Assembly: GCF_001700325.1 (NCBI RefSeq)
Contig: NZ_MATO01000034.1
Coordinates: 1 to 64,000, forward strand
Direction of reading: 5' to 3'
DNA: 64,000 nucleotides
DNA from: Caryophanon latum
GTDB lineage: Bacteria; Bacillota; Bacilli; Bacillales_A; Planococcaceae
Numbering within the stretch: position 1 is the stretch's first letter; every line of letters begins with the position of its first letter. Positions 43,073-51,483 of this stretch are shown piece after piece. Both the position numbers and the translations under genes were made by a program. The notes beneath the pieces were generated by a model. That model saw only the letters and a program-made list of their open reading frames with translations, searched no databases and was not told the DNA's origin.

Positions 43073-43102
43073 AAAGCAGGAGCAGCTCGCTCTTGCTTTT
43101 TT
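43073..43102 (+). terminator. Terminator of plsY
   Basis: AAAGCAGGAGC pairs with GCTCTTGCTTT followed by TTTGC. Confidence 0.7.
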
Positions 43103-43144
43103 GCATGCAATTCCGTACGCTTAAACGAAAAGGATGGTGAGCGA

Positions 43145-43435
43145 ATGAACATCATTATAACAGACGAAGCATTTGCATGGTTTGTGCGCGAAATGGATGT
43201 AGAAGCGGGCGATACAATTCGCTTTTACGCGCGATACGGTGGCTCCTCGCCGTTTCACGAAGGCTTTTCGCTCGGCATGAACCGCGAAACACCGCACGAA
43301 ATCGGGGTGCAAACGACGCGTGACAACATTCATTTCTTTATCGAAAAAAGCGACGAATGGTTTTTTAACGACCATGATTTACACGTCGCCGTCGATGCCG
43401 AGTTAGACGAATTGACGTACCGCTACGAAAAATAA
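43145..43435 (+). CDS. HesB/YneR-family protein
   Basis: A 96-residue protein of the HesB/IscA-like YneR group: a mixed beta-sandwich with 'IITDEAFAWFVREMDVEAGD' and 'IRFYARYGGSSPFHEGFSLG'. The three Cys of true IscA-type carriers are absent (no Cys at all), so it should not assemble Fe-S clusters in the known way. Family size and lack of Cys match B. subtilis YneR. RBS GGATGGTGAGCGA. It sits after plsY, and the next feature is a terminator. Function unknown. Confidence 0.82.
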   Translation: MNIIITDEAFAWFVREMDVEAGDTIRFYARYGGSSPFHEGFSLGMNRETPHEIGVQTTRDNIHFFIEKSDEWFFNDHDLHVAVDAELDELTYRYEK

Positions 43436-43437
43436 AA

Positions 43438-43484
43438 AAACAAGTGTCATCAGGAAACAATTAATTTCCTAATGGCACTTGTTT
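43438..43484 (+). terminator. Terminator
   Basis: ACAAGTGTCATCAGGAAA pairs with TTTCCTAATGGCACTTGT, with one or two mismatches, then TTTGCG. Confidence 0.75.
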
Positions 43485-43496
43485 GCGTTATGACTA

Positions 43497-43630
43497 CGCT
43501 TCGTTTCGCGGACGCTTTGTCTTTGCGATTACTCGAGACAGCATTTCTGTAGGAACGGCTCGAGCCTTGCTAGCGCAAGTCTCTCGACACGTTCTGTTCC
43601 CATAGGAGTCGCCGCTTCACACGCTACGTC
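43497..43630. repeat. Family D repeat, copy 3
   Basis: GCGGACGCTTTGTCTTTGC…GGAACGGCTCGAGCC…CAAGTCTCTCGACACGTTC…GGAGTCGCCGCTTC forms a long imperfect palindrome. The same modules are found at 17628 and, inverted, at 26395. It lies between convergent genes. Confidence 0.6.
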
Positions 43631-43696
43631 ATCAAATTCTTTCCCTGAACTTCATCCGCTCAACGTTCAAAATTCACTTCTATTCCAAACTCTTTT

Positions 43697-44521
43697 TTAT
43701 AAAAACACAAGCGCTGCTAATATAAGCGCAAGCACGATGCGGTAAATCGCAAACGGCACGAGCTTAATGCGCGAAATGAGCTTTAAGAAAAACTTAATCG
43801 AAATGAGCGCGAACACAAACGCTGTCACAAAGCCGACAACGTAAAACGACAAATGATCCATCGAAATGTGCTCCCAGTTTTTAAGAAGCGACACACCTGA
43901 AGCACCCATCATAATCGGCACTGCCATAATGAACGTGAAATCCGATGCCGTTTTATGATCTAGCCCAAGCAGTACCCCACCTGAAATCGTCGCACCTGAG
44001 CGTGAAAACCCTGGCCATAGCGACAAGCATTGAATCGCACCGATTTTTAACGCCTTCATGTAGCTAATATGATCTAGCGACGTAACTGCAGGTGTTTTCG
44101 GACCCATTTTATCCGCAACGATCATTAATACCGCTCCGACAAGCAAGCCGATAATGACCGTTTCAATGCTAAATAAATGCGTATCGATGAAATCCTCAAA
44201 TAATAATCCGAACACACCGGCCGGTAAAATGCCGACGAATACGTGCAGCACGTTAAATTTCGTTGGCGAATCTCCCTCTATTTTATACAATCCAATTAAG
44301 CTTAAAATACGCTTCCACATGACGACAACAACAGCTAAAATCGAGCCGAGCTGAATGACAATTTTAAACGTATTAGCAGACGAGCTACCTAAAAATTCGT
44401 CCGTCTTTAGCCATAAATCATCAAAAATGATCATATGCCCTGTTGACGATACAGGCGCAAACTCGGTTAGTCCTTCAACAATACCAAGCATGAGCGCCTT
44501 CCACAATTCAAACCACTCCAT
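43697..44521 (-). CDS. uppP: Undecaprenyl-diphosphatase UppP (BacA)
   Basis: A 274-residue polytopic membrane phosphatase (seven to eight hydrophobic segments). Signature sites are 'GIVEGLTEFAPVSSTGHM' (catalytic Glu/Ser/His region) and 'GFSRSGATISGGVLLGLDH'. It converts undecaprenyl diphosphate to the monophosphate carrier used in wall synthesis and gives bacitracin tolerance. Size and motifs are those of the Bacillus enzyme. It is monocistronic, with the RBS GAAAGGAAGTAGCGTC before the ATG. No promoter is obvious. Confidence 0.95.
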   Translation of the reverse strand: MEWFELWKALMLGIVEGLTEFAPVSSTGHMIIFDDLWLKTDEFLGSSSANTFKIVIQLGSILAVVVVMWKRILSLIGLYKIEGDSPTKFNVLHVFVGILPAGVFGLLFEDFIDTHLFSIETVIIGLLVGAVLMIVADKMGPKTPAVTSLDHISYMKALKIGAIQCLSLWPGFSRSGATISGGVLLGLDHKTASDFTFIMAVPIMMGASGVSLLKNWEHISMDHLSFYVVGFVTAFVFALISIKFFLKLISRIKLVPFAIYRIVLALILAALVFL

Positions 44522-44593
44522 GACGCTACTTCCTTTCTTTTATATATGTGCATATGTAGTATAACGCCATCTGTTCATAAAGTGTTGCACATA

Positions 44594-44629
44594 TAAAAAA
44601 AGAGCGCTAAAGATTTACACTTTAGCACC
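44594..44629 (-). terminator. Terminator of the BI-1 operon
   Basis: GCTAAAG pairs with CTTTAGC; on the minus strand the stem is followed by GCTCTTTTTTTA. Confidence 0.75.
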
Positions 44630-44635
44630 ATTTCG

Positions 44636-45259
44636 TTACGCATCTTTTGCGCGCCAAACAATTTCTAATACGCGCACAAATAAATTAATGAAATCTAAAT
44701 ATAAGTTTAATGCATGCACGACGACTTCCTGTTCTTCAATATGACCGTAGCGCATTTGATTAAAGTCATAAATCGTATACAGCACAAACAATAACACGAC
44801 TGCACACGCAAAACCGAGCGCAACAACATTGCTTACTGGCACGCTTATAAAAATAAACATAAAAACAATTAATACAAGCAGCGCCGCAAATAAATAGCTC
44901 CCCATATGGTGAATGTCTGGCATCGCCCATCCGATAACGCCAAGCAGCACAAACATCGCAATCGTTGCGCCAAACACCGTTAACACAAGCTGCGTACCTA
45001 GCTGCTCGATATAAAACTGCGTCGTCCAAAATAGCGTAATTCCAATTAACACCGGTATTGCGTACGCCATCGCATTCAATATGCGCACCTTTCGCACAAA
45101 AATCATAATAATTAGTAATATAAACGTACCAATCGATACAGGTAACCGCACGCTCTCTGGCAACATCGAGCCGAGCCATAAGCCGACCGCCGTTAATGCC
45201 CACATGAGCGCAAACGTACGCATGACGCGGCGCATTATATGTTTTTGCCGTTGCTCCAT
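44636..45259 (-). CDS. Bax inhibitor-1 (BI-1/YetJ)-family membrane protein
   Basis: A 207-residue protein with seven hydrophobic segments. The pattern 'FALMWALTAVGLWLGSMLP' to 'LYTIYDFNQMRYG' and 'VVHALNLYLDFINLFVRVLEIV' is that of the BI-1/YccA family; the Asp residues in 'IYDFNQM' and 'LYLDFIN' correspond to those forming the pH-sensing pair in B. subtilis YetJ, a Ca2+ leak channel. The start ATG at 45259 has AAGGAG eight bases upstream, directly after the stop codon of a 48-residue gene; the two are co-transcribed. Physiological role here is inferred from family only. Confidence 0.88.
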   Translation of the reverse strand: MEQRQKHIMRRVMRTFALMWALTAVGLWLGSMLPESVRLPVSIGTFILLIIMIFVRKVRILNAMAYAIPVLIGITLFWTTQFYIEQLGTQLVLTVFGATIAMFVLLGVIGWAMPDIHHMGSYLFAALLVLIVFMFIFISVPVSNVVALGFACAVVLLFVLYTIYDFNQMRYGHIEEQEVVVHALNLYLDFINLFVRVLEIVWRAKDA

Positions 45260-45271
45260 CGCGAACACTCC

Positions 45272-45418
45272 TTATTTATACAAAATGAGTGCTGTGAATG
45301 CCAAAATCGTCGCACTATATTGAATTTCCATTACTTCAATCGACGGGTCCGATAAAAATTCATTCATTTTCTTGTCAAAGCCCGTTTCCGAATACGCTAT
45401 AATTGTTTTTGCTTTCAT
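45272..45418 (-). CDS. 48-residue Cse60-like small protein
   Basis: A short frame with GGGGAG nine bases before the ATG. It starts 'MKAKTIIAYSETGFDKKMNE' and contains 'FLSDPSIEVMEIQYSATIL' followed by 'AFTALILYK'. The pattern (an N-terminal strand, 'D..LE..INEFL', an 'I..I.YS..' strand, and a final 'ALILY' strand) recalls Cse60, a 60-residue sporulation protein of B. subtilis, as well as its relatives; this one is shorter. It is the first gene of an operon with the BI-1 protein. The resemblance is remembered, not computed. Confidence 0.6.
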   Translation of the reverse strand: MKAKTIIAYSETGFDKKMNEFLSDPSIEVMEIQYSATILAFTALILYK

Positions 45419-45528
45419 CTGTAATAACTCCCCTTTTTATTAAGTACTACTATATACGGGCGATGTGACAGTTAGTTTCATATTTACGCAAAAAAACTGC
45501 CCGCTAGTTGCTCGGACAGTTTCGACAT

Positions 45529-46467
45529 TTAAATATGATATTCGACATGCTCGTCTACATAATCCCATTCGTACGGCGTTTCTTGGTATACGTAGTAGTT
45601 TAACCAGTTTGAAAATAATAAATGCGAATGCGCGCGCCATGTGTTGAGCGGCACTTGCGTCGGATCGTCTTGTGGGAAATAGTTTTTCGGCACTTCAACG
45701 TTCGGGTCTTTTTCGATATCGCGGAAATATTCGTCCGATAACGTCGTCGCATCATATTCTAAATGCCCCGTTACCATAATGTCGCGCGTATCCTTTGACA
45801 TGACGATAAATACGCCTGCATCGTCTGAATACGACAGTAAGTTTAAATACGGATGATTGCGCACTTCATCGATTGATACCGACGTATGACGTGAATGCGG
45901 TGCGACGTACGTATCGCTAAAGCCGCGTACTAAATCGACCGTTAAATCGGTAATGACGTGCGAATAGACGCCCGAGCACTTCGTCGGTAGCTCGTACTTA
46001 CCGATGCCGTAATGGTAGTGTAGCGCTGCTTGTGCGCCCCAACAAATGTAAAGCGTCGACGTGACATTTTCCTTCGCCCAATCCATAATTTCGGTCATTT
46101 CCTGCCAATAGCTCACCGCTTCAAACTCCAACTTTTCAACTGGTGCGCCTGTGACGATCATGCCGTCAAAGCGACGCGTGCGAATGTCCGCAAACGTTTT
46201 ATAAAACGCATCTAAATGGTTTTTGGAAACGTTTTTTGATTGATACGTCGCCGTGTTTAAAAACGTCACGTTCACTTGCAGCGGCGTGTTGCCGAGCAGT
46301 CGAAGCAGCTGTAGCTCCGTCTTTTCCTTTTCGGGCATTAAGTTCACGACTAAAATATTTAAAGGACGAATTTGTTGTGTTTTCGCACGGTCCTCCTCCA
46401 TGACGAAAATTTTCTCTTTTCTTAGTAAAGCCCCTGCTGGCAAAGACTTTGGAATATTAATTGGCAT
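45529..46467 (-). CDS. metAA: Homoserine O-acyltransferase, probably acetyl-CoA-specific (MetA)
   Basis: A 312-residue MetA-type enzyme, first committed step of methionine synthesis from homoserine. It begins '[20 protein letters not shown]', has the catalytic Cys in '[16 protein letters not shown]' and the His in '[12 protein letters not shown]'. After 'VTGAP' the residue deciding donor choice is Glu ('VEKLEFE'), as in Bacillus enzymes that use acetyl-CoA; E. coli has Gly and uses succinyl-CoA. The start ATG at 46467 has GGGGGGAATTG before it. It is controlled by a SAM-I riboswitch upstream, so is turned on when S-adenosylmethionine is low. Convergent with no gene; monocistronic. Confidence 0.93.
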   Translation of the reverse strand: MPINIPKSLPAGALLRKEKIFVMEEDRAKTQQIRPLNILVVNLMPEKEKTELQLLRLLGNTPLQVNVTFLNTATYQSKNVSKNHLDAFYKTFADIRTRRFDGMIVTGAPVEKLEFEAVSYWQEMTEIMDWAKENVTSTLYICWGAQAALHYHYGIGKYELPTKCSGVYSHVITDLTVDLVRGFSDTYVAPHSRHTSVSIDEVRNHPYLNLLSYSDDAGVFIVMSKDTRDIMVTGHLEYDATTLSDEYFRDIEKDPNVEVPKNYFPQDDPTQVPLNTWRAHSHLLFSNWLNYYVYQETPYEWDYVDEHVEYHI

Positions 46468-46492
46468 CACAATTCCCCCCATAAATGACAAT

Positions 46493-46527
46493 AAAAAAAG
46501 CGCTTATCTAAGAAAGATAAGAACGCG
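46493..46527 (-). terminator. SAM-riboswitch terminator
   Basis: On the minus strand: CGTTCTTATCT and AGATAAGCG pair, followed by a seven-base T-run. It overlaps the downstream half of the antiterminator. Confidence 0.85.
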
Positions 46528-46541
46528 GTCGTTTCTTCTTT

Positions 46542-46628
46542 CTTATCTGTCTGGAATTAGCACCTTTCTACATAGTAGAGGTTGCTGAAGCGTCGCCGGG
46601 CCAAGTCCCTCAACTTCTCTTGATAAGC
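46542..46628 (-). promoter_or_regulatory. SAM-I (S-box) riboswitch of metA
   Basis: On the minus strand it reads CTTATCAAGAGAAGTTGAGG, GGACTTGGCCC, GATGCTTC-like GACGCTTCAGCAACC, AAGGTGCTAATTCC and AGACAGATAAG: all conserved S-box blocks, closed by P1 CTTATC/GATAAG. A terminator lies between it and metA. Confidence 0.95.
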
Positions 46629-46734
46629 TCGTATTTATTTATAATAATGCATTTATACTATCATGTTTATGCAACTTTGACAACATTTAAAATTGTCTAA
46701 TAAATTAGTCTAACGTTTTCAGTAACTTGCTGTT

Positions 46735-46890
46735 GCTCTTCACGTCGAGGCAGGCTTTCCGCGGGCGTGGCTTGAGCCTCCTCGCCGCATACGCGACTGC
46801 GGGGTCTCAAGTCTCACGCTTTTCCCGCTGGAGTCCGCCTCTCGTTTCGAGCCTCGTTCACATTCTAAATTTCAATCACCTTGTATATAG
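46735..46890. repeat. Family C repeat, copy 2 (left end lost)
   Basis: CACGTCGAGGCAGGCTTTCC…GAGTCCGCCTC…CATTCTAAATTTCAATCACC ending TTGTATATAG, identical in its last 40 bases to the copy at 11691. The recognisable left terminus is missing. Together with the next two repeats it fills the 936-base gap upstream of metA. Confidence 0.6.
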
Positions 46891-46924
46891 TAGCTAATAA
46901 ATAAGCACTTTGGGGAGGTCGTCC

Positions 46925-47130
46925 AGTAGTAATCGGCTTTCCGCGCATTGCGGCTCGCTTTCATGGGGCTCGGGGGCGAACACGATGTTTGTTCTGAAGG
47001 GGTGCCACATGGACGTGGCGTTCTCCACCTTCCTCAAGCCTTCCGCGCCGCTCCTACGTCGTGTCTTACGGGGTCTTGAGGCACGAGCTTTTCCCCAAGG
47101 AGTCTCGCCGCGCGCGTCCAGCCATTAATA
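46925..47130. repeat. Family A core, degenerate copy 4
   Basis: GGCTCGCTTTCATGGGGCTC…GCGAACACGATG…GCCACATGGACGTGGCG…GGGGTCTTGAGGCACGAGC…CCCCAAGGAGTCTCGCCG is a close match to 9285-9440. The TGTTGATTAG-type ends and target duplication cannot be seen. Confidence 0.65.
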
Positions 47131-47231
47131 AATCCGTTAATGATTCAACCTGTATCGTAGTATTCAAATAGTTAACTCATAAATATAGCAATTGAACGCT
47201 TGAATATAACATGAGGACAGTATCGTTCTGA

Positions 47232-47345
47232 CGTGTAGGCGGCGACTTCTGCGGGACAAGCGCTAGCCGAAAATCCATTTTTGGCGGCTCGTCCGACAAA
47301 AATTAGTTGAGGCAGCGCCCGCGAAAAGCGTCCGCCGAAACAAAA
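47232..47345. repeat. Family D repeat, copy 4
   Basis: GGCGGCGACTTCTGCGGGACAAGC … GTTGAGGCAGCGCCCGCGAAAAGCGTCCGCC, related to the copies at 26395 and 43497 but with a different centre. Confidence 0.5.
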
Positions 47346-47403
47346 GAACGGTTACCATGTGAAGTTCATTGTGTATATATTCATTATTTACTGTTTCTAA
47401 AGC

Positions 47404-47826
47404 TTACTTCTCCGCTTTAATCTCATGATACAGCGCATCCCACTCCGGTGCGATTTTTGAAAATGCGACGGGGCGGAACGTATCTTTTTTCACGACGGTG
47501 TGCGTAGATTGCCCTGTTACTGCAATTGTGCCGTCTTCGTGCACGATTTCGTAGCCGTATGTTGTGCGCACGCGCGAATGCTCCTGCACCCACGTACGAA
47601 CGATCGCTTTTTGTCCGTAGCGCACCGGCGTTTTGTAATCGACGTGAATGTTGAGTACTGGCGATAAGTAGCCTTCCTTTTCTAAATCGGCATACTTATA
47701 GCCGAGCTGCTCGATTAGCTTCGTGCGCCCTACTTCCATCCAAATGACGTAATTTGCATGATAGACGACGCCCATTTGATCGGTTTCAGCGTAGCGCACA
47801 TCGATTGTTGTTTCGTTTATTACCAT
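47404..47826 (-). CDS. YbgC/4-hydroxybenzoyl-CoA thioesterase-family protein
   Basis: A 140-residue hotdog-fold acyl-CoA thioesterase. 'VRYAETDQMGVVYHANYV' carries the catalytic Asp (D-x-M-G-V-V-Y-H-x-N-Y), followed by 'WMEVGRTKLIEQLGY'. These are the YbgC/YneP-type motifs. The start ATG at 47826 has GAGGTGAGGG immediately before it; the longer upstream frame is not preceded by an RBS. It likely hydrolyses short or aromatic acyl-CoA in the cytoplasm. Divergent from the UvrC-N-like gene. Confidence 0.9.
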   Translation of the reverse strand: MVINETTIDVRYAETDQMGVVYHANYVIWMEVGRTKLIEQLGYKYADLEKEGYLSPVLNIHVDYKTPVRYGQKAIVRTWVQEHSRVRTTYGYEIVHEDGTIAVTGQSTHTVVKKDTFRPVAFSKIAPEWDALYHEIKAEK

Positions 47827-48011
47827 TTCCCTCACCTCTTGCTGTATCATACCGCGAATTGCGTCGTCGTGCAGTACGATTCGTAAAAGCGCGCATAAAT
47901 TGGTCGTTTTCTCGCGCCACGACACACGAAAACTTTCATAGGCGTGCTACTTCTTTTTTGCTCGAAGCTATGGTATGATGGACGTTGATTATAAAAGAGG
48001 ACGTGAATGTT

Positions 48012-48392
48012 TTGATTAAAATTGATATGCCAAAACCAGACGTAGTAATTCGTCAACGCGAGCAAGTGATTAAACCAGGCGATGTAGAAATTCCACCGTA
48101 TTACGGATTTATCGACTTCCATAAAATTACGCGCGAAAAAGGCGGCTTATTTTTCCTATACAACGCAGCGAATGAATTATTATTCGTAGGAAAAGCACGC
48201 AAAGTTCGTCAGCGCATTAAAAAATATTTCGATGGTAACGTAGCACCGTTAAACAACCATAAACACGAAGTACACAAAATCGAAGTGTACGAAATTGAAG
48301 ACCCAATGGAGCGCGAAATTTACGAAACGTATGCGATCAACAAATTCCGTGCGAAATACAACACAGAAAAAGTATTTTTCGAAGCAGAATAA
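48012..48392 (+). CDS. Short GIY-YIG-like protein (UvrC N-terminal type)
   Basis: A 126-residue protein whose core 'GLFFLYNAANELLFVGKARK' plus 'VRQRIKKYF' mirrors the GIY-YIG half of UvrC ('YLFxx-xLYVGKAKNLRxRVxSYF'); the Tyr, Gly, Arg and later Glu ('MEREIYETYAINKF') fit a GIY-YIG nuclease fold. There is no other UvrC domain, so it is a stand-alone single-domain protein of the sort annotated 'nucleotide excision repair endonuclease' in Bacillales. The start is probably TTG at 48012 (AAAAGAGG before it) or ATG at 48027; unresolved. Activity and target are unproven. Confidence 0.7.
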   Translation: MIKIDMPKPDVVIRQREQVIKPGDVEIPPYYGFIDFHKITREKGGLFFLYNAANELLFVGKARKVRQRIKKYFDGNVAPLNNHKHEVHKIEVYEIEDPMEREIYETYAINKFRAKYNTEKVFFEAE

Positions 48393-48398
48393 TATTGA

Positions 48399-48438
48399 AA
48401 AGCGCTAGAGGAGTTCATTCCTTTAGCGCTTTTTTCGT
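48399..48438 (+). terminator. Terminator
   Basis: AAAGCGCTAGAGGA pairs with TCCTTTAGCGCTTT followed by TTTCG. Confidence 0.8.
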
Positions 48439-48449
48439 TCATCATTTCT

Positions 48450-48600
48450 TCATATCGAGGCAGGCGTGGCGTGAGCTTAAATTTTATGCGCCGCTGAAGT
48501 CCGCCTGTTCCCCATTGTAAACTTTAATGTTCATACGCCATCGTGACTCGCCGCACGCTCCTTGCCATAACAATGCAGCTATATACAAATGACTAATTAA
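48450..48600. repeat. Degenerate family A repeat overlapping the stop of the next gene
   Basis: Contains ATCGAGGCAGGCGTGGCGTG, AAGTCCGCCTG, ACTCGCCGCACGCTCCTTGCC and ends in ATATACAAATGACTAATTAAC, matching the right end of family A at 9509-9524 (ATATAAATGGCTAATCAAC). The last bases run into the coding region of the minus-strand gene. Confidence 0.5.
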
Positions 48601-49924
48601 CAAACTTCTTTCCGTTATACTTCGTCGCTAAATTGCTCATGAGCACGTTTTGCATCGTCACTGGCAACTGCTGAAGCTCTGTTCGTTGCGCATCCCAATA
48701 AAAGGCGATGCGCTTGTATGACGGCGTGATCACGTTTTGTAGTGGATGCGTCGTCACACCCGTCTCGAAATCGCGCTCGTACACTAAATGACCATTTTGC
48801 TCGTAAAAGCTCGTGACGTTTGGCAATACATATTCGACGTCATTTGTCGTAACGTTCCAGCGCATTACGGCGGCCGTGTCCGCATCGATGTAATATAAAT
48901 AAACATCGCTCATATATAAATTCGTCCCGGCAATGTCAACGGGCATATCGACTTGTTCCATCGTGCTTTTTAAAAAGCGATGAATCGTGCCAATTGGCGA
49001 CTCGGCATAAATGTAGCGTTCGTCATGCGCCATCGTTTTGTAGCTTGTAAGCACCTCGTATTTAATGCCGTGCGCCTGCGGTAAACTGTATGCTTCGCGC
49101 TCATGGTCGTCATGAATGAGCTCATCAGACATCATGTAATTGTACGAAGCGGCACCTTTTACCGGCTCGATCGGATCTGACCACGTCGTATCAACGTTGA
49201 CCCACGCACCGTCCATGTATACTAAATTCCAAGCGTGCTGCTCGGTCGTACCGTCTTCATGCGTTATGTAGCCAAGCACGTAATGTACTTTCATGCCAAG
49301 ACGTTCTAGCAGCTCGCCGGTCATGAGCGCATACGCTTGACATACACCGAAGCCATCCGTCATAAACGCAACGTGCGAGTGCGGCGTCGTCATCGTGTCG
49401 TACGAATAGCCGTAATATCGCTGCACGTAATCGGTCACGTACAGCACTTTATCTAAATCGGTATACGCTACTTTCGCAATTTGCGCCGCGACGTCATCTT
49501 CTAGTGCCCATACTTGTTCGACGTCCTCATACGGCACATCGACGTTTAACTCAAATAAGTTCATGTACGTAATGAACTCGCCGTTTTCTTTTTGGTCAAT
49601 GTAATACGTCGTGTATTCCGCTGGGTAACCGCCAATTAAATCGCCGCTCGTTTGAAACGACATGTAAAAGCCGTCGATCCACCCTTGGAACGCCTCGTTA
49701 ATTTCGCGCTCCGTTAGCTGTGCCGCATTGTCTACGTGAAGCGTCACTGCGTACGGCGTTTCAAAAATACCTTGTTTATAATGATGCGTTATTAAATTCG
49801 TCAGCTCACCGTGCCCGCCAATAACCGTGTACGCATTGCCATCGCGGTCTTGTATGTCCTCCGCCTGTGCGTGCGGCGCCATCAAACTGCCGAACATCGC
49901 GAAGCATAACAGCATTCGTTTCAA
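48593..49924 (-). CDS. Secreted transglutaminase-like domain protein
   Basis: A 443-residue exported protein. Signal peptide 'MKRMLLCFAMFGSLMAPHAQA' (TTG start, with AAAGGCTGTGA upstream). At ~residues 185-260 is a transglutaminase/protease-like fold with Cys in 'GFGVCQAYALM', His in 'EQHAWNLVY' and Asp in 'VNVDTTWSDP', an intact triad. The C-terminal ~170 residues are beta-rich, with 'HDERYIYAESPIGTI'-type repeats, perhaps a propeller. It probably acts on peptides or wall-linked proteins outside the cell. Its last codons and TAG lie inside a family A repeat, so the C-terminus may be shortened by that element. Monocistronic. Confidence 0.82.
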   Translation of the reverse strand: MKRMLLCFAMFGSLMAPHAQAEDIQDRDGNAYTVIGGHGELTNLITHHYKQGIFETPYAVTLHVDNAAQLTEREINEAFQGWIDGFYMSFQTSGDLIGGYPAEYTTYYIDQKENGEFITYMNLFELNVDVPYEDVEQVWALEDDVAAQIAKVAYTDLDKVLYVTDYVQRYYGYSYDTMTTPHSHVAFMTDGFGVCQAYALMTGELLERLGMKVHYVLGYITHEDGTTEQHAWNLVYMDGAWVNVDTTWSDPIEPVKGAASYNYMMSDELIHDDHEREAYSLPQAHGIKYEVLTSYKTMAHDERYIYAESPIGTIHRFLKSTMEQVDMPVDIAGTNLYMSDVYLYYIDADTAAVMRWNVTTNDVEYVLPNVTSFYEQNGHLVYERDFETGVTTHPLQNVITPSYKRIAFYWDAQRTELQQLPVTMQNVLMSNLATKYNGKKFVN

Positions 49925-50040
49925 AAAATCACAGCCTTTACTCTTAGTTCTGTAGCTTATTATAGGCAAAAGCATGGCACTTTAAAAGCAATTACCTTTA
50001 CGAAAAAAGGCGCGGTGTATGTGCTACACCACGCCCGAGC

Positions 50041-51483
50041 TTAAAATACTTGCTCATTTTTCGTATATTTTTGCGTCATTAAGCTGACGATAATGAAGAT
50101 GACAAATGATGCCACAACCGGAATCGTCACCGTATGCATACCAAAGACGTGCTGGTGGAAGCGGTCGATGTAAACGTATAGCACTAAGCCGGTTGCCATC
50201 GAAGCAAACGCGCCGTACTTATTTGCTTTCTTCCAATAAAGTCCTAGCACAACTGCCCATAAAAACGAGGCCTCTAAGCCACCGAACGCAAATAAGTTAA
50301 TCCAAATTAAAAACTCTGGTGGATTTAATGCAAATAATACGACCGATACACCAACGACCGTCGTCACGATAAAGCTTAAACGTTTAATTTCCGCATCTTG
50401 TGCAGTCGGCTTAATGAAGTTTAAGTACACATCTTTAATGACCGTCGAGCTCACTAAAATGAGGAGCGCGTTCACCGTTGACATAATGGCCGCCATTGGA
50501 GCAGCTAACACAATACCTGCTAAAATCGGCGGTAAAATTTCAAGCGTTAACGTCGGCATGACTTTATCGCCAATTTCAATGCCCGGCATGACGGCACGAC
50601 CGAACACACCGATTAAGTGCATGCCAAACATAACCGTCGCAATGCCGATTGTGCCAATAATAATCGCACGGTGCATCCCTTTTGAATCTTTGTAGCTCAT
50701 CGCACGCACTGCAATTTGCGGCAGCCCGATAACCCCGATCCCGATTAAAATCCAAAACGTCGATACGTAAAGCGGCGTTAAATTACCTTCTGCCCCAAAC
50801 GGTGTCACAAACTGCGGGTTTTCCGCAACGAGCGTCGTCATAATGGCCGACACGCCGCCTCCTTCAATGACAACGGCCACAAGTAAAATGACCGTCCCGA
50901 TGACCATGACCGTTCCTTGCAGCGCATCCGTTAGCGCAACTGCCGCAAAGCCTCCGATAATGACATATAACAGCACCGCCACCGCGAAAATGATGAGCGC
51001 AGCACGGTAGTTTAATCCTGTTAACGATTCAATTAAACGCGCACCACCGACCCATTGTGCGGTCATCGCTGCGAATAAAAACACCATAATTGCAAGCGCC
51101 GATAATAGCACGATCGCATTCGAGTTGTAGCGCGCCTTTAAAAAGTCGATGAGCGTAATCGCTTCGTATTTGCGCGAAATAATCGCAAACTTTTTCCCTA
51201 AAATCATTAAGACGAAATAACCTGCTGGTAGCTGAGCCATCGCAAGTAGCACCCAGCCAAGTCCGGTATTATATGCAACGCCCGGTCCACCGATGAAGCT
51301 TGAGGCACTGCCGTACGTCGCCATCATCGTCATTGCGAGCAGGAAGCCACCCATCTCACGCCCGCCTAAAAAATATTCCGATAAAAACGACTCCGATTGA
51401 CGCACGCGCATGTTCGCCCAAATGCCAATGCCAAAAATGAGCACTAAAAATACAACGAGTGGTAAAATGACTTGCCAATGCAT
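50041..51483 (-). CDS. panF: Sodium/pantothenate symporter
   Basis: A 480-residue SSS-family transporter with about 13 hydrophobic segments. 'TYGSASSFIGGPGVAYNTG' and 'RKYEAITLIDFLKARYNSN' are characteristic of PanF, as is the paired yhdT gene. It imports pantothenate with sodium, for coenzyme A synthesis. The yhdT stop codon and panF ATG share one base (TAATG), so yhdT-panF is a coupled operon, as in E. coli. Length is normal and all segments are intact. Confidence 0.93.
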   Translation of the reverse strand: MHWQVILPLVVFLVLIFGIGIWANMRVRQSESFLSEYFLGGREMGGFLLAMTMMATYGSASSFIGGPGVAYNTGLGWVLLAMAQLPAGYFVLMILGKKFAIISRKYEAITLIDFLKARYNSNAIVLLSALAIMVFLFAAMTAQWVGGARLIESLTGLNYRAALIIFAVAVLLYVIIGGFAAVALTDALQGTVMVIGTVILLVAVVIEGGGVSAIMTTLVAENPQFVTPFGAEGNLTPLYVSTFWILIGIGVIGLPQIAVRAMSYKDSKGMHRAIIIGTIGIATVMFGMHLIGVFGRAVMPGIEIGDKVMPTLTLEILPPILAGIVLAAPMAAIMSTVNALLILVSSTVIKDVYLNFIKPTAQDAEIKRLSFIVTTVVGVSVVLFALNPPEFLIWINLFAFGGLEASFLWAVVLGLYWKKANKYGAFASMATGLVLYVYIDRFHQHVFGMHTVTIPVVASFVIFIIVSLMTQKYTKNEQVF

